Shown: positions 16,219 to 24,266 of the stretch, piece after piece
Numbering within the stretch: the stretch's first letter is position 1
How the letters are laid out: each line of letters begins with the position of its first letter
Assembly (NCBI GenBank): GCA_049323615.1
Contig: JBMOPD010000062.1
Span: 1 to 39,694 of the forward strand
Length of the DNA: 39,694 nt
Direction: 5' to 3'
DNA from: JBMOPD01 sp049323615
Lineage (GTDB): Bacteria; Bacillota; Desulfotomaculia; Desulfotomaculales; Desulfocucumaceae
Notes under the pieces: generated by a model
Database searches by the model: none
What the model was told of the DNA's origin: nothing
Seen by the model: only the letters and a program-made list of their open reading frames with translations
Position numbers and translations under genes: made by a program

Positions 16219-17893
16219 GGGTTTGAGCGTTTCATACGGCGGCTTGAGGGTATTACACGATATTGATTTAACACTGAAAAAAGGAGAAGCCCTGTCCGTC
16301 ATCGGCGAGTCCGGGACCGGCAAAACCACCCTGGGGTTAAGCATAATGGGGCTGGTGGAGGGCAGCATTGCCGGCCGGATTATTTATGCCGGCAAAAACA
16401 TCCTTGCCCTGGCCGAAGAGGACCGCCGCCGCATGCGGGGCAAGGATATGGCCATGGTATTCCAGAATGTGGAGGACGCCCTGCACCCCCTGTACACAGT
16501 CAGGGAACAGGTGGCTGAAGCAGTCCTGGCTCACGGCCGGGGGGATAAAGCCACGGCCCATAAACGGGCCTGCGATGTCCTGCGTTCCTGCGGGCTGGAT
16601 TACCGCCAGGCCGGGGCTTATCCCCACCAACTCAGCGGGGGGCAGAAACAGAAGGCGCTTATTGCCATGGCCCTGGTCAACAACCCCGGAATACTGATTT
16701 TGGACGAGCCCACCGCATCCCTGGACGCCCTGACCAGGGCGGAAATAATCTCGCTGCTTAAAGAGCTGGTCAAAGATAAAGCGCTGCTGGTGATTACCCA
16801 CGATATCTCCACCGCCGCCGGCCTCACCGAAAAAATGGCTGTTCTGTACGGGGGCAGGATAGTGGAGTACGGCTGTACCGGGGACCTGCTGGCAGCCCCG
16901 CGCCATCCCTACACCAGGGGCCTGTTGCGGTCATACCCAAACATGGCCGCCACCAAGGATTTGCAGGGCATGCCCGGCCGGATGGCGCACGGTGTGCCCG
17001 GCTGCCCGTTCCATCCCCGGTGTACGCAAAAAATAGACATCTGCAGTAATGAAGTACCCGGGCCGGTAAACACCGGCCACCGGCTGGTTGCCTGCCACCG
17101 CGGCGGGATTGTACCCCTGCTGGAGGTAAAAAAATTGAGCAAGTCCTTTGACAGCCTGAAAGCAGTGCGGGAAGTGGATATTACCCTGTTTGAGGGGGAA
17201 ACCCTGGCCCTGGTGGGAGAAAGCGGGTCGGGCAAAACCACCCTGGCCAGAGCGATAATTGGCCTGTTAAGGCCCGATGCGGGGGAGATCCGGCTGGAAG
17301 GAGAAAAGGTGGATAAAAGAACCGGGGATTTCTACCGGCGGGTGCAGATGATCTTTCAAAATCCCGGGGAATCCATCAGCCACCGCATGAATGTCCTGCA
17401 GGCGGTGAAGGAGCCCCTTGACATCCAGCGGACGGGCGGGGAAGACCAGAAAATTGAGCGGGTCAGGCGGGTTCTGGATGAGGTGGAACTGCCCCCGGAT
17501 GATGAGTTTTTAAAGAAGTATCCCCACCACCTGAGCGGCGGGGAGGTGCAAAGGGTGGCCATCGCCCGGGCGCTGGTTTTGGACCCGAAAGTATTGATCG
17601 CCGACGAGCCCACCTCGGCCCTGGACGCCAGCGTACAGGCAAAAATACTCAAACTTCTGATGAACCTGCAGGAAAAACGGGGCCTGGCCATACTTTTAAT
17701 CACCCATGACATCGCCCTGGCCAGAAAGGTAAGCGACCGGATGGCGGTGATGCTGAAGGGCCGGATTATCGAAGAGGGAAACACCGCCGAACTGGTCAAC
17801 CGGCCAAAACACTATTATACCGGATGTCTTATGGGGCTTTCCCCCGGCCCCGGCGGGCCGGGGCGGCCGCACAGCAGTGTAGTCACTTTTTAG
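16205..17893 (+). CDS. Double ABC ATPase (fused DppD-DppF type)
   Basis: 562 residues containing two complete nucleotide-binding domains. The first has Walker A GESGTGKTT near residue 38, signature LSGGQKQKALIAMAL near 140 and Walker B LILDEPT. A linker with CPFHPRCTQKIDIC carries the cysteine-rich oligopeptide-transporter C-terminal motif. The second domain has GESGSGKTT near 340, HLSGGEVQRVAIARAL near 445 and LIADEPTSALDA. In most Dpp/Opp systems the two ATPases are separate genes, so this is a fusion, a form also known from GsiA/YejF-like systems. ATG overlaps the end of the permease gene. Powers import of the solute bound by the lipoprotein. Confidence 0.9.
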   Translation: MLEIKGLSVSYGGLRVLHDIDLTLKKGEALSVIGESGTGKTTLGLSIMGLVEGSIAGRIIYAGKNILALAEEDRRRMRGKDMAMVFQNVEDALHPLYTVREQVAEAVLAHGRGDKATAHKRACDVLRSCGLDYRQAGAYPHQLSGGQKQKALIAMALVNNPGILILDEPTASLDALTRAEIISLLKELVKDKALLVITHDISTAAGLTEKMAVLYGGRIVEYGCTGDLLAAPRHPYTRGLLRSYPNMAATKDLQGMPGRMAHGVPGCPFHPRCTQKIDICSNEVPGPVNTGHRLVACHRGGIVPLLEVKKLSKSFDSLKAVREVDITLFEGETLALVGESGSGKTTLARAIIGLLRPDAGEIRLEGEKVDKRTGDFYRRVQMIFQNPGESISHRMNVLQAVKEPLDIQRTGGEDQKIERVRRVLDEVELPPDDEFLKKYPHHLSGGEVQRVAIARALVLDPKVLIADEPTSALDASVQAKILKLLMNLQEKRGLAILLITHDIALARKVSDRMAVMLKGRIIEEGNTAELVNRPKHYYTGCLMGLSPGPGGPGRPHSSVVTF

Positions 17894-17933
17894 GGTTACG
17901 AAAAATCAATAAACAGACAGGAGTGGTTTGGTT

Positions 17934-18545
17934 ATGTGCATGGAAAAAACCCCGTGGGAGAGGGCCGTGGAATTTCACGGGCACTCGTGTCCCGGACTGG
18001 CGGTGGGCTACCGCGTGGCCCAGACAGCGCTGAAGGAACTGAAGGAGGAGCGCTCTCCCGACGAAGAACTGGTGGCGGTGGTGGAAAACGACGCCTGCGG
18101 CGTGGACGCCATCATGCTTTTAACCGGCTGCACGCTGGGAAAGGGCAATCTGCTTTACCGGGACCACGGCAAGCAGGTGTACACTTTCGGCAGCCGGAAC
18201 AGCAGCCGGGCGCTGAGAATTTCAGTGAACGGGGAAGTTTTGCACAGGCGGGATGAGGCCATGGCGGAGCTTAGGAAGAAAGTATTTGAAGGCACCGCCA
18301 CGCCGGAAGAGAAAAAGAAGTTTCATGAACACCAGGCCCGGAGAACGGAGCAGATTTTAAATATGCCGGAAGAGGAATTCTGCAAGGTAGAGCAAATTGA
18401 TTTTCAGTTTCCGGTCCGGGCCAGAATATTCAACTCCGTAAAGTGCACCAGATGCGGTGAATATGTAATGGAGGCCCGGGCCAGAGTAAGGGACGGCCGG
18501 CCCGTGTGCATCCCCTGTTCCGACGACTATAACAGGGGTTGGTAA
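17934..18545 (+). CDS. FmdE-family protein with C-terminal zinc ribbon
   Basis: About 203 residues. The N-terminal half has the FmdE signature HGHSCPGLAVGYRVA near residue 12 and ENDACGVDAIMLLTGCTLGKG near 55, a conserved set of histidine and cysteines that bind zinc. The last 35 residues hold CTRCGEYVM and CIPC, a second zinc ribbon. FmdE was named from formylmethanofuran dehydrogenase operons, but its bacterial relatives commonly sit beside molybdate, tungstate or oligopeptide-type transporters and their role is unsettled. It follows the ABC genes by 40 bases and probably belongs to that operon. ATG at 17934 is ten bases after CAGGAG; TTG at 17928 is an alternative. Confidence 0.85.
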   Translation: MCMEKTPWERAVEFHGHSCPGLAVGYRVAQTALKELKEERSPDEELVAVVENDACGVDAIMLLTGCTLGKGNLLYRDHGKQVYTFGSRNSSRALRISVNGEVLHRRDEAMAELRKKVFEGTATPEEKKKFHEHQARRTEQILNMPEEEFCKVEQIDFQFPVRARIFNSVKCTRCGEYVMEARARVRDGRPVCIPCSDDYNRGW

Positions 18546-18583
18546 AAAAGCTGTCAGCCAGCCGTTGTGTCACATCCGTTGTT

Positions 18584-18656
18584 TTCACATCCGGGACGGT
18601 TCTCAATGTGAATTAGTGGAGCTTGGATTCACATCCAGAACCGTCCCCGATGTGAA
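18584..18656. repeat. Pair of inverted 29-base units (REP/BIME-like)
   Basis: Units at 18584-18612 and 18628-18656 are inverted copies of each other with 26 of 29 positions matching. Each unit is also bounded by its own TTCACAT...ATGTGAA inverted ends and has a GGGACGGTTCT or AGAACCGTCCC core. The element fills the gap between convergent genes, two bases before the exporter stop, and could end transcription from both sides. Confidence 0.75.
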
Positions 18657-18658
18657 AT

Positions 18659-19543
18659 TCAGGCGGGCCTCCTCAGCATTAACACCCCGGCCAGGACAAC
18701 GATTCCCCCGGCCATCTGCCAGGCCGTCAGGCCCTCTCCCAGGATCAGAAAGGCCAGCAGGGCGGTGGCAGCCGGCTCGAAGGTGCTGATGATGGCCGCC
18801 CGGGAGGCGCCGATCTCTTTGACGCCCCTTAAAAGGGCGGCCATGGCCAGGACTGTGGAAACAATGCCCAGCACGGCAATGGCGGCCAGCGCCTGAATGC
18901 TGAAGTCAAGGCTCAGCTGTCCCCGGGCCAGGGCCAGCGAACCCACGGCCAGGGTGACCACGGTGGTAACGTAGGCGTTGTACACCGGGGTTTGAATATT
19001 GGCCAGCAGGCGGGCCGAACCCACCAGAAAAACGGCGTTGGTGACCGCGGCGGCCAGGGAGAGCATTACACCCCGGAGGTTGAGGGTGTCTACCGGCTGC
19101 CCCAGGATAACGGCGCAGCCCGCAAAGGTCAGCAAAAGGGCCAGCCCTTTCCGCCAGGTGAAGGGCTCCTTTAAAAAGAAAAGGGCCAGGATGGTAACCA
19201 CCGTGGGGTAAAAATACAGGAACAGAATGGCCATGGCGGCCGGTATGAAGCGGAAGGCCTCGAAAAGGGCCAGCACGGTGAGGGTCTGGGTGCCCAGGGA
19301 AAGGGCCGTTACGGCCAGGAGCTGCCTCCCGGGCAGCCTGAAGGCGTGCCCTCCCGCCACGGTCAGCAGCCAGAATATCGCGGCGGCCAGAATGTAGCGC
19401 AAAGTGAGGGTGGTCATCACGGTGGCGCCGCCCTGGTAGGCGATTTTGGCGGCTATGGCCTCGGCGCTGAAGCAGATGGTGGCAAACAGGACCAGGGCCG
19501 CGCCCAGGCCCTGCCGCCCGGTGACTTGTCTTTTCTCGTTCAT
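18659..19543 (-). CDS. EamA/DMT-family transporter
   Basis: 294 residues with about ten membrane helices arranged as two EamA repeats. The first ends with AILFLYFYPTVVTILALFFLKEPFTWRKGLALLLTF-type sequence (conserved helix-4 YP and the LKEP loop), and the second has the matching ISTFEPAATALLAFLILGE. The family exports metabolites such as amino acids. Substrate unknown. Start at 19543 has only AGGA upstream. Expressed apart from the convergent ABC-FmdE operon. Confidence 0.88.
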   Translation of the reverse strand: MNEKRQVTGRQGLGAALVLFATICFSAEAIAAKIAYQGGATVMTTLTLRYILAAAIFWLLTVAGGHAFRLPGRQLLAVTALSLGTQTLTVLALFEAFRFIPAAMAILFLYFYPTVVTILALFFLKEPFTWRKGLALLLTFAGCAVILGQPVDTLNLRGVMLSLAAAVTNAVFLVGSARLLANIQTPVYNAYVTTVVTLAVGSLALARGQLSLDFSIQALAAIAVLGIVSTVLAMAALLRGVKEIGASRAAIISTFEPAATALLAFLILGEGLTAWQMAGGIVVLAGVLMLRRPA

Positions 19544-19629
19544 TCCTGTATTTGCCTCACATTGTAATGCCTGCCGCTGTGCGGGGGCGGTCAGGCCGGC
19601 GGCCGGTGCTGCCGGCCTGTTGTAAGCAA

Positions 19630-19655
19630 ATAAGCCGTCCCTGTGGACGGCTTAT
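19630..19655. terminator. Stem-loop after zinc-ribbon gene
   Basis: ATAAGCCGTCC (19630-19640), CTGT, GGACGGCTTAT (19645-19655), an exact 11-pair stem. On the minus strand it is followed by TTGCTTAC and on the plus strand, after nine bases, by a T run. Likely ends the zinc-ribbon transcript. Confidence 0.6.
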
Positions 19656-19674
19656 GCTTTGGGTTAGTTTTTTC

Positions 19675-19965
19675 CTAGTAGTTCATTGCCGGCCGGTAGC
19701 AGTCTCTGCAGTATACCGGCCTGTCTCCCCGCGGCTGGAAAGGAACCTCGGTCTCCTTGCCGCAGGCGGCGCATACAGCCGGATACATCTGGCGGTTCTG
19801 ACGGCCTTGTCCGCCCCTGTTCCGGTTTCTGCGGGCTGAGCGGCAGCTGGGGCAGCGGCCGGGGTCATTGGTAAAACCCTTTTCCGCAAAAAACTCCTGC
19901 TCCGACGCCGAAAACAGAAATTCTTCCCCACAGTCACGACAGGTCAGATAACGGTCTTGGAACAT
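19675..19965 (-). CDS. Small zinc-ribbon protein
   Basis: 96 residues with two zinc-binding knuckle pairs at each end: CRDCGEEF with RCPSCRSARR, and CAACGKETEVPF with YCRDCYRP. The middle is a short Arg/Asn/Gly/Gln-rich linker. This two-ribbon layout is common in small clostridial proteins that end near PVYCRDC; function is unknown, with nucleic-acid binding only a guess from the basic linker. Start chosen at 19965, six bases after GAGGAGGGTG. It has its own promoter (20079-20107) and a leader hairpin, so it is an independent transcript. Confidence 0.8.
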   Translation of the reverse strand: MFQDRYLTCRDCGEEFLFSASEQEFFAEKGFTNDPGRCPSCRSARRNRNRGGQGRQNRQMYPAVCAACGKETEVPFQPRGDRPVYCRDCYRPAMNY

Positions 19966-20017
19966 TTGAACACCCTCCTCAATTTTTTTAATCCATGGGC
20001 TTAGGAACGGTTTGTTA

Positions 20018-20049
20018 ATCCCTAACCAATGGAAAATTGGGAGAGGGAT
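20018..20049 (-). promoter_or_regulatory. Leader hairpin of zinc-ribbon gene
   Basis: ATCCCT (20018-20023) with AGGGAT (20044-20049) and CCAAT (20026-20030) with ATTGG (20036-20040) form one stem around a GGAAA loop. It is in the untranslated leader about 50 bases before the start codon; its effect is unknown. Confidence 0.4.
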
Positions 20050-20078
20050 AAGCACGACCTAATCTATGGACCACTTGC

Positions 20079-20107
20079 AATATAACATGAAATAGGGAAA
20101 AAGTCAA
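20079..20107 (-). promoter_or_regulatory. Sigma-A promoter of zinc-ribbon gene
   Basis: On the minus strand TTGACT (20107-20102) and TATATT (20084-20079) are separated by 17 bases, 114 bases upstream of the start codon. Confidence 0.7.
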
Positions 20108-20154
20108 AAATATTTTGGCCGGGGACGGGTGAAGGCGGGAACAGCCGGACATTT

Positions 20155-20493
20155 TTACCCGGCTGAAGCCGGCTTCCTTTTCCTTCTTTTTTCCATAAGA
20201 AACGGCCCCACCAGGGTGAGTACGATTAAAATTATTAAAATTACGCTGATTGGACGGTTGAAAAAGTACTCCACCATATTTCCGTTGGACAAAACAAGGG
20301 ACTGGCGGAAGCCCTTTTCGGCCATGGGTCCCAGGATCAGGCCCAGCACCAGGGCGGCCGGGTGATAACTGTTATTGCGCATGAAATAGCCCAGTATGCC
20401 GAAGACCAGCATGGTCCAGACATCATATATGTTATTGCCCAGGGCATAGGACCCGATAACGGTGAGGGTTACAATAACTGATATATTCGACAA
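20155..20493 (-). pseudogene. C-terminal fragment of a TctA permease
   Basis: 112 codons matching only the last fifth of TctA, the large permease of tripartite tricarboxylate transporters. The stretch VFGILGYFMRN, then AALVLGLILGPMAEKGFRQSL and FFNRPISVIL, parallels the C-terminus of the intact TctA at 31032-32528 (FGVVGYFMNK, AVLGLILGPMVETALSQSL, FFNRPIALML). About 380 upstream residues are missing. The apparent ATG at 20493 has no ribosome site. The sequence differs enough from the intact copy that it is a relic of a second TTT system, not a recent duplicate. Confidence 0.8.
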
Positions 20494-20615
20494 TTATCGA
20501 CATTTGCCTGCTTGATGACCACCTCCTGCCAACCATGTTTTTATACTGGGCCTGCCCCTTGACCTGGTTGATCGCCCCAGGACGGGCGGAAGGGTTTAGT
20601 AGCACATAAAAAATG

Positions 20616-21224
20616 TTAATCCCGGCCTTTTCCCGGTTCAAAGCAACCATACACATTGCCCAGCGGGAAGGCCCGCCAGGGTGAAACCTCGATGGCCCCC
20701 GCAGGGCATTCCAGCATGCAGAGAAAACAGCACTGGCAGTCCTCCCGGTAATGTCCGCCCCGGCTTTCCCGCCTTTCCAGCGCCGCCAGCAGGGTGGCTT
20801 CGGCCACCTCAAGGGCGCTCCCGGCCTGGTACCAGATCACCAGGTCATGGGGATCGGCCGCCCCGCACAAGTTTTCCAGCTCCCACCGCCAGTTGCTGAC
20901 CCTGCCCAGGGCATTAACCAGCCTGGACTCGCTCTCCCGCATCAGCACTTCCACCGCGCAGAAGCGGTCCAGTATTTTAACTCCCAGGGAAAGGCAGAGA
21001 TTGCGGTTCTTCTCCTGGAAATCCAGCATGGGCGCCAGGACGGTCTTTACCAGGGGCCCCCGCCCCGACCGCCGGACAAAGGACCCCTTTTCGTCCTTGA
21101 TAAAGGGGAACCCTGCGGCGTCAAGCTCCCGGATAATCCGGTAATGCCCCTTAAAAAAGCCGGCCAGCCCTCCTCCCACCACCACTACGTCGGTTTCTAT
21201 AATATCGGCCACTATTCCGGCCAC
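20616..21224 (-). pseudogene. Internally deleted fumarate-reductase/AprA-superfamily flavoprotein
   Basis: An open frame of 202 codons that stitches together pieces of a much larger flavoprotein. The FAD-binding start ETDVVVVGGGLAG runs straight into a mid-protein segment (LDAAGFPFIKDEKGSFVRR), then to the family C-terminal block ALERRESRGGHYRED, and directly into a ferredoxin-like CCFLCMLECPAGAIEV. Such flavoproteins are normally above 500 residues; most of the FAD and substrate domains are gone, and the ferredoxin has one ligand pair altered (CQCC instead of the usual CxxC). GTG start with GGGAGGG. Read as a relic, although the frame is intact. Adjacent TctA debris supports that. Confidence 0.65.
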
Positions 21225-21240
21225 ACTATCCCTCCCTTCC

Positions 21241-21282
21241 GGCCGCCGGCCGCCGGTCGTCGGTCGTCAGTCTTCAGTCTTT
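21241..21282. repeat. Heptamer array (GGTCGTC type)
   Basis: Six 7-base units in register: GGCCGCC twice, GGTCGTC twice, AGTCTTC, AGTCTTT. The unit changes by stepwise substitution along the array. It sits between the nitrilase-family gene and the broken flavoprotein. Confidence 0.85.
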
Positions 21283-21343
21283 AGATATTGGGTAATTCTC
21301 TCATACACAGGCTGGCCCGTAATTCCGGCCCCCTGGGGTTTCT

Positions 21344-22198
21344 CTATTCCACCAGTTGCCGGTACAGCTCGGGGCGCCTGACAAGGGTCAAAGGCAAATC
21401 CTGCCGGGCTTTAATTACCTCATTCAGGTCAATGGTGGCGCAAATCACTTCGTCACCAATGGTTCCGGCCACCGCCTCAAACTCCCCCTTGGGCGAAACC
21501 ACCGCGCTGCCGCCGATGAACTCCAGCCCTTCCTCCACCCCGGCCTTGCCGGCCGCCACCAGAAAAACCCCGTTTTCGTACGCTCTTACCTGCAGCAGCG
21601 ACCGCCACAGCTGCCTGCGCTGCGCCCGGCCGTAGGTGGGGGAATTGGTGGGCAAAAAGATTATTTCCGCGCCGGACAGGGCCAGCGACCGGAACCCCTC
21701 CGGAAAATGCCGGTCGTAACATATCTGCAAACCCACCCGGGCCACGCCCAGGTCGAACACCGGCAAGCCCAGGTCCCCCGGGTCAAAATAACTGTCCTCG
21801 TAATTCTGGATTTCTCCCCTGCTGTTCGGTATCCCCCGCGGAATGTGCACCTTCCGGTAACTGCCCGCCCGGCGGCCCCGGCCGTCAAATATCAGGGCGC
21901 TGTTGTAGCGCCGGTCGCCGTCCCGCTCGGCATAGGGCAGCACCAGGCAAACCCCCACTTGGGCCGCCAGTTTGCTTAATTCCTCCAGCCACTTGCTGCC
22001 GGGGCCGTCAAAAAAACGGTCGGCTTCTGGTAAATCCCTGTGCTTCGGAAAATAGGGGGTCAGGGCCAGTTCCGGAAAACAGGCTATTTTCGCTCCCCGG
22101 GCGGCAGCCTCCCGCAAAAGAAGGCCCATGCGCTCGAGGTTTTCTTCCCGGGTACCGGACGGCCCCATCTGCAGGGCAGCTACCGTCAGCTTTCTCAT
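21344..22198 (-). CDS. Carbon-nitrogen hydrolase (nitrilase superfamily)
   Basis: 284 residues with the full catalytic triad of the family: Glu in ACFPELALTPYF near residue 43, Lys in YRKVHIPRG near 118, and Cys in LQICYDRHFPEG near 153. The RVGLQICYDRHFPE pattern is that of N-carbamoylputrescine / N-carbamoyl-D-amino-acid amidases. The enzyme hydrolyses an amide or carbamoyl group in the cytoplasm. Its start overlaps the stop of the cyclase-family gene as ATGA, so the two are translated together. Together with the cyclase, PxpA-like and racemase-family genes upstream it suggests breakdown of amide-containing or cyclic compounds. Confidence 0.88.
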   Translation of the reverse strand: MRKLTVAALQMGPSGTREENLERMGLLLREAAARGAKIACFPELALTPYFPKHRDLPEADRFFDGPGSKWLEELSKLAAQVGVCLVLPYAERDGDRRYNSALIFDGRGRRAGSYRKVHIPRGIPNSRGEIQNYEDSYFDPGDLGLPVFDLGVARVGLQICYDRHFPEGFRSLALSGAEIIFLPTNSPTYGRAQRRQLWRSLLQVRAYENGVFLVAAGKAGVEEGLEFIGGSAVVSPKGEFEAVAGTIGDEVICATIDLNEVIKARQDLPLTLVRRPELYRQLVE

Positions 22199-22896
22199 GG
22201 CCCGTCCTCTCCCGGCCCCAGGGCAAACGCCCTGGCCGGCGCGCCCCCCTCGCCCTCCAGCCTGAGGGGCAGGCAGACCAGTTCGAAAATCGACGCCGGC
22301 AGGTCACCAAGCCGGGCCAGGTTTTCCAGGATGCACACCCCAGCCCCCAGCAACGCCCGGTGCACCGGCGCCGGCGCCGGGACGGCCATTTTTTCGCCGA
22401 TGGCGTCGGGTGGGAAATCCAGCCCCACCAGTGTCACCCCGGCCTCGGCCAGCCACCGGGCCGCCTCCTCTGCCAGGTGCGGGTTGTTTTTGTAATAATC
22501 CGGCGTACCGTAAAGGCTTTCCCAGCCGCTCCGCAGCATCACCCGCCACCCCGCCGGGTCGGCCACCCCCGCGCCGGCAAGGGCGCCCTTTATATCCCCG
22601 GGCGTAAACCCGTAGCCCGGCCGGCTTATCCCGGTCATGTCCAGCAGCACGGCCCGGCCGCACAGGCGGCCGATATCAACCCGGTCGATGGTTAAGCCGC
22701 CGTCGAAAAAGTGATAGGGGGCATCCACATGGGTGCCCGCGTGAATGCTGGTGGTCAGCGCGGCGTTGGACCGGCCGTGCACAACGTGAGTGTGGATGGG
22801 AGTGACCCCGGTCTGCGGGTGGCCGGGCACATCACCGAACCCCGGCCGCACCGGGTGGGTCAGGTCCACCAGCCACCGGTACGCCAAATTTAGCAA
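22195..22896 (-). CDS. Cyclase-family metal-dependent hydrolase (kynurenine-formamidase-like)
   Basis: About 233 residues. The metal-binding motif HAGTHVDAPYHF near residue 50 is the HxGTHxDxPxH signature of the cyclase/formamidase superfamily (Pfam Cyclase), which hydrolyses formamides, cyclic imides or lactones. GLDFPPDA in mid-protein also fits the family. The GTG at 22905 overlaps its own GGAGGTG, so the TTG at 22896, six bases after the ribosome site, is the likely start; this removes three residues. Coupled by ATGA overlap to the nitrilase-family amidase. Substrate unknown. Confidence 0.82.
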   Translation of the reverse strand: MLNLAYRWLVDLTHPVRPGFGDVPGHPQTGVTPIHTHVVHGRSNAALTTSIHAGTHVDAPYHFFDGGLTIDRVDIGRLCGRAVLLDMTGISRPGYGFTPGDIKGALAGAGVADPAGWRVMLRSGWESLYGTPDYYKNNPHLAEEAARWLAEAGVTLVGLDFPPDAIGEKMAVPAPAPVHRALLGAGVCILENLARLGDLPASIFELVCLPLRLEGEGGAPARAFALGPGEDGP

Positions 22897-23231
22897 GTCC
22901 GACACCTCCGTTTAATCAGCTATAAGGCCCTGTTCCTCCGTCGTAAATTATCTTCAACCCCTTGCTCCCCGGCGAAGAGACGCATGGCCCGGCGGTTCCC
23001 CGGCCGGGCATAATTTGTCGTTAATGGTTACATAAATTGCGCAACTTTCATGCCAGCCCGCCAGACCGGGAATAAGCGTCCCCGGGGTAAGAACCGGAAA
23101 TGTAATTGGGGAATAGATACCCAGATAAAGTCAGATGTTCCCCCAATACGGCCATACTTCAAGGTTTGAAAAAAGTCCATAGTGGCAAATCCGGCCGGGC
23201 CAAATCATTTCGGGCCGTGGTGTGCCAAGGC
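22897..23231. other. 335-base gap between cyclase and PxpA-like genes
   Basis: No gene is supported. Two stem-loops are visible: GCCCGGC (22987-22993) with GCCGGGC (23003-23009), and ATTGGGG (23105-23111) with CCCCAAT (23141-23147). Either may end or process the minus-strand transcript from the PxpA-like gene. No consensus promoter was found, so whether the cyclase pair belongs to the large operon is open. Confidence 0.4.
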
Positions 23232-24014
23232 TTATTTTCCTATAAAACCCCCGACCGGCAGGACCCTGACGCCCAGGTTTTCCAGCCTGGAGCGGATTTC
23301 CCTGACTAAATCAATGCCGGTGGTACCGAAGTGAAATCCTAAAGTATGCACTCTGTTCAAATTTACGTAGCTGCCTTGCACTGTTTTGATCCGGCTGTTG
23401 ACGACAACCTCCTCAACCTGCTCCAGTATGCGGCCGGGTTCCCTCACGATCCCCCCCGGCTTGCTGACCGGTATCAGGTTCCCTTCCCCGCCGTAGCCCC
23501 GGTCGATAAGCACCTCGGCGGCCACGGGCAGCCCCAGCTCCAGCGCCGCTTCCTCCAGGGCCGACCCGGCAAAGGCAACAAGGATCAAGCCGCTGTTGTA
23601 GCGTTTGATCCTTTCCACCAGCATAGTGGCCAGGCCTTTATCGGTTGCCGACATGCGGGCCAGGGCGCCGTGAAATTTTACGTGTTCAAGCCGAACCCCG
23701 TTTATTTTGCAGAAGGCCTCCAGGGCCCCGACCTGGTAGGTTATGTAATCGCACAGGTCGGGGGCGGACACGTTCATAAACCTCCTGCCAAAGCCGAGCA
23801 GGTCGGGAAGGCCGGGATGGGCACCCACGGCCACTTTTTTGGCGGCAGCCATCTGCAGTGTTTTATGCATGACGACGGGGTCGCCGGCATGGAAACAACA
23901 GGCGATATTGGCCGAAGTTATATACTCCATAACCTCTTCGTCGTAGCCGTACTTATATACACCGAAGCCTTCCCCGACATCGCAACCAATGTCGATGTGC
24001 TGCAGCAAGGCCAT
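23232..24014 (-). CDS. LamB/YcsF-family protein (5-oxoprolinase subunit A-like)
   Basis: 260 residues of the PxpA family: start IDIGCDVGEGFGVYKYG (N-terminal metal/acid motif, usually DLNxDxGEGxG), ANIACCFHAGDP, AVGAHPGLPDLLGFGRR, and EHVKFHGALAR, where most members have VKPHGALYN. In bacteria PxpA works with PxpB and PxpC to open 5-oxoproline with ATP. No pxpB or pxpC is present in the window, and the substituted HVKFHGALAR block and altered N-terminal motif suggest another substrate. Start at 24014 follows GGGAGG by about four bases; TTG at 24008 is an alternative. Sixteen bases downstream of the tautomerase gene. Confidence 0.82.
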   Translation of the reverse strand: MALLQHIDIGCDVGEGFGVYKYGYDEEVMEYITSANIACCFHAGDPVVMHKTLQMAAAKKVAVGAHPGLPDLLGFGRRFMNVSAPDLCDYITYQVGALEAFCKINGVRLEHVKFHGALARMSATDKGLATMLVERIKRYNSGLILVAFAGSALEEAALELGLPVAAEVLIDRGYGGEGNLIPVSKPGGIVREPGRILEQVEEVVVNSRIKTVQGSYVNLNRVHTLGFHFGTTGIDLVREIRSRLENLGVRVLPVGGFIGK

Positions 24015-24030
24015 TCCCCTCCCGTCTGCG

Positions 24031-24222
24031 TTAATTTTCCTCGTCGGACCGCAACACGCCGGCCCTGGCTGCATATTCCTTCTTTACCTCGTTTATGTAA
24101 ACAACCACTCTTTCCGGATTGGCGCCGCAGGTTTTCACCACCACGTCGGTGATTCCCCTGACCAGCTGGCGCTTTTGTTCCCGGGTGCGGCCCTCTATGA
24201 TATGCACATGGATGGTGGGCAT
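24031..24222 (-). CDS. 4-oxalocrotonate tautomerase family protein
   Basis: 63 residues starting MPTIHVHIIEGRTREQKRQL, the canonical form with Pro-1 (after Met removal) as catalytic base; the usual length of the small hexameric tautomerases is about 62. A later arginine near residue 36-40 region could contact substrate. These enzymes move double bonds in oxo-acids. The start is fixed by the need for Met-Pro and by GGGAGGT seven bases upstream. It sits 44 bases after the MFS gene in the operon order, next to PxpA-like, and may act on an enol intermediate. Confidence 0.88.
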   Translation of the reverse strand: MPTIHVHIIEGRTREQKRQLVRGITDVVVKTCGANPERVVVYINEVKKEYAARAGVLRSDEEN

Positions 24223-24266
24223 TTTTAATACCTCCCCGGAACTCAATAGAGTGTTTCACCGTCTTA

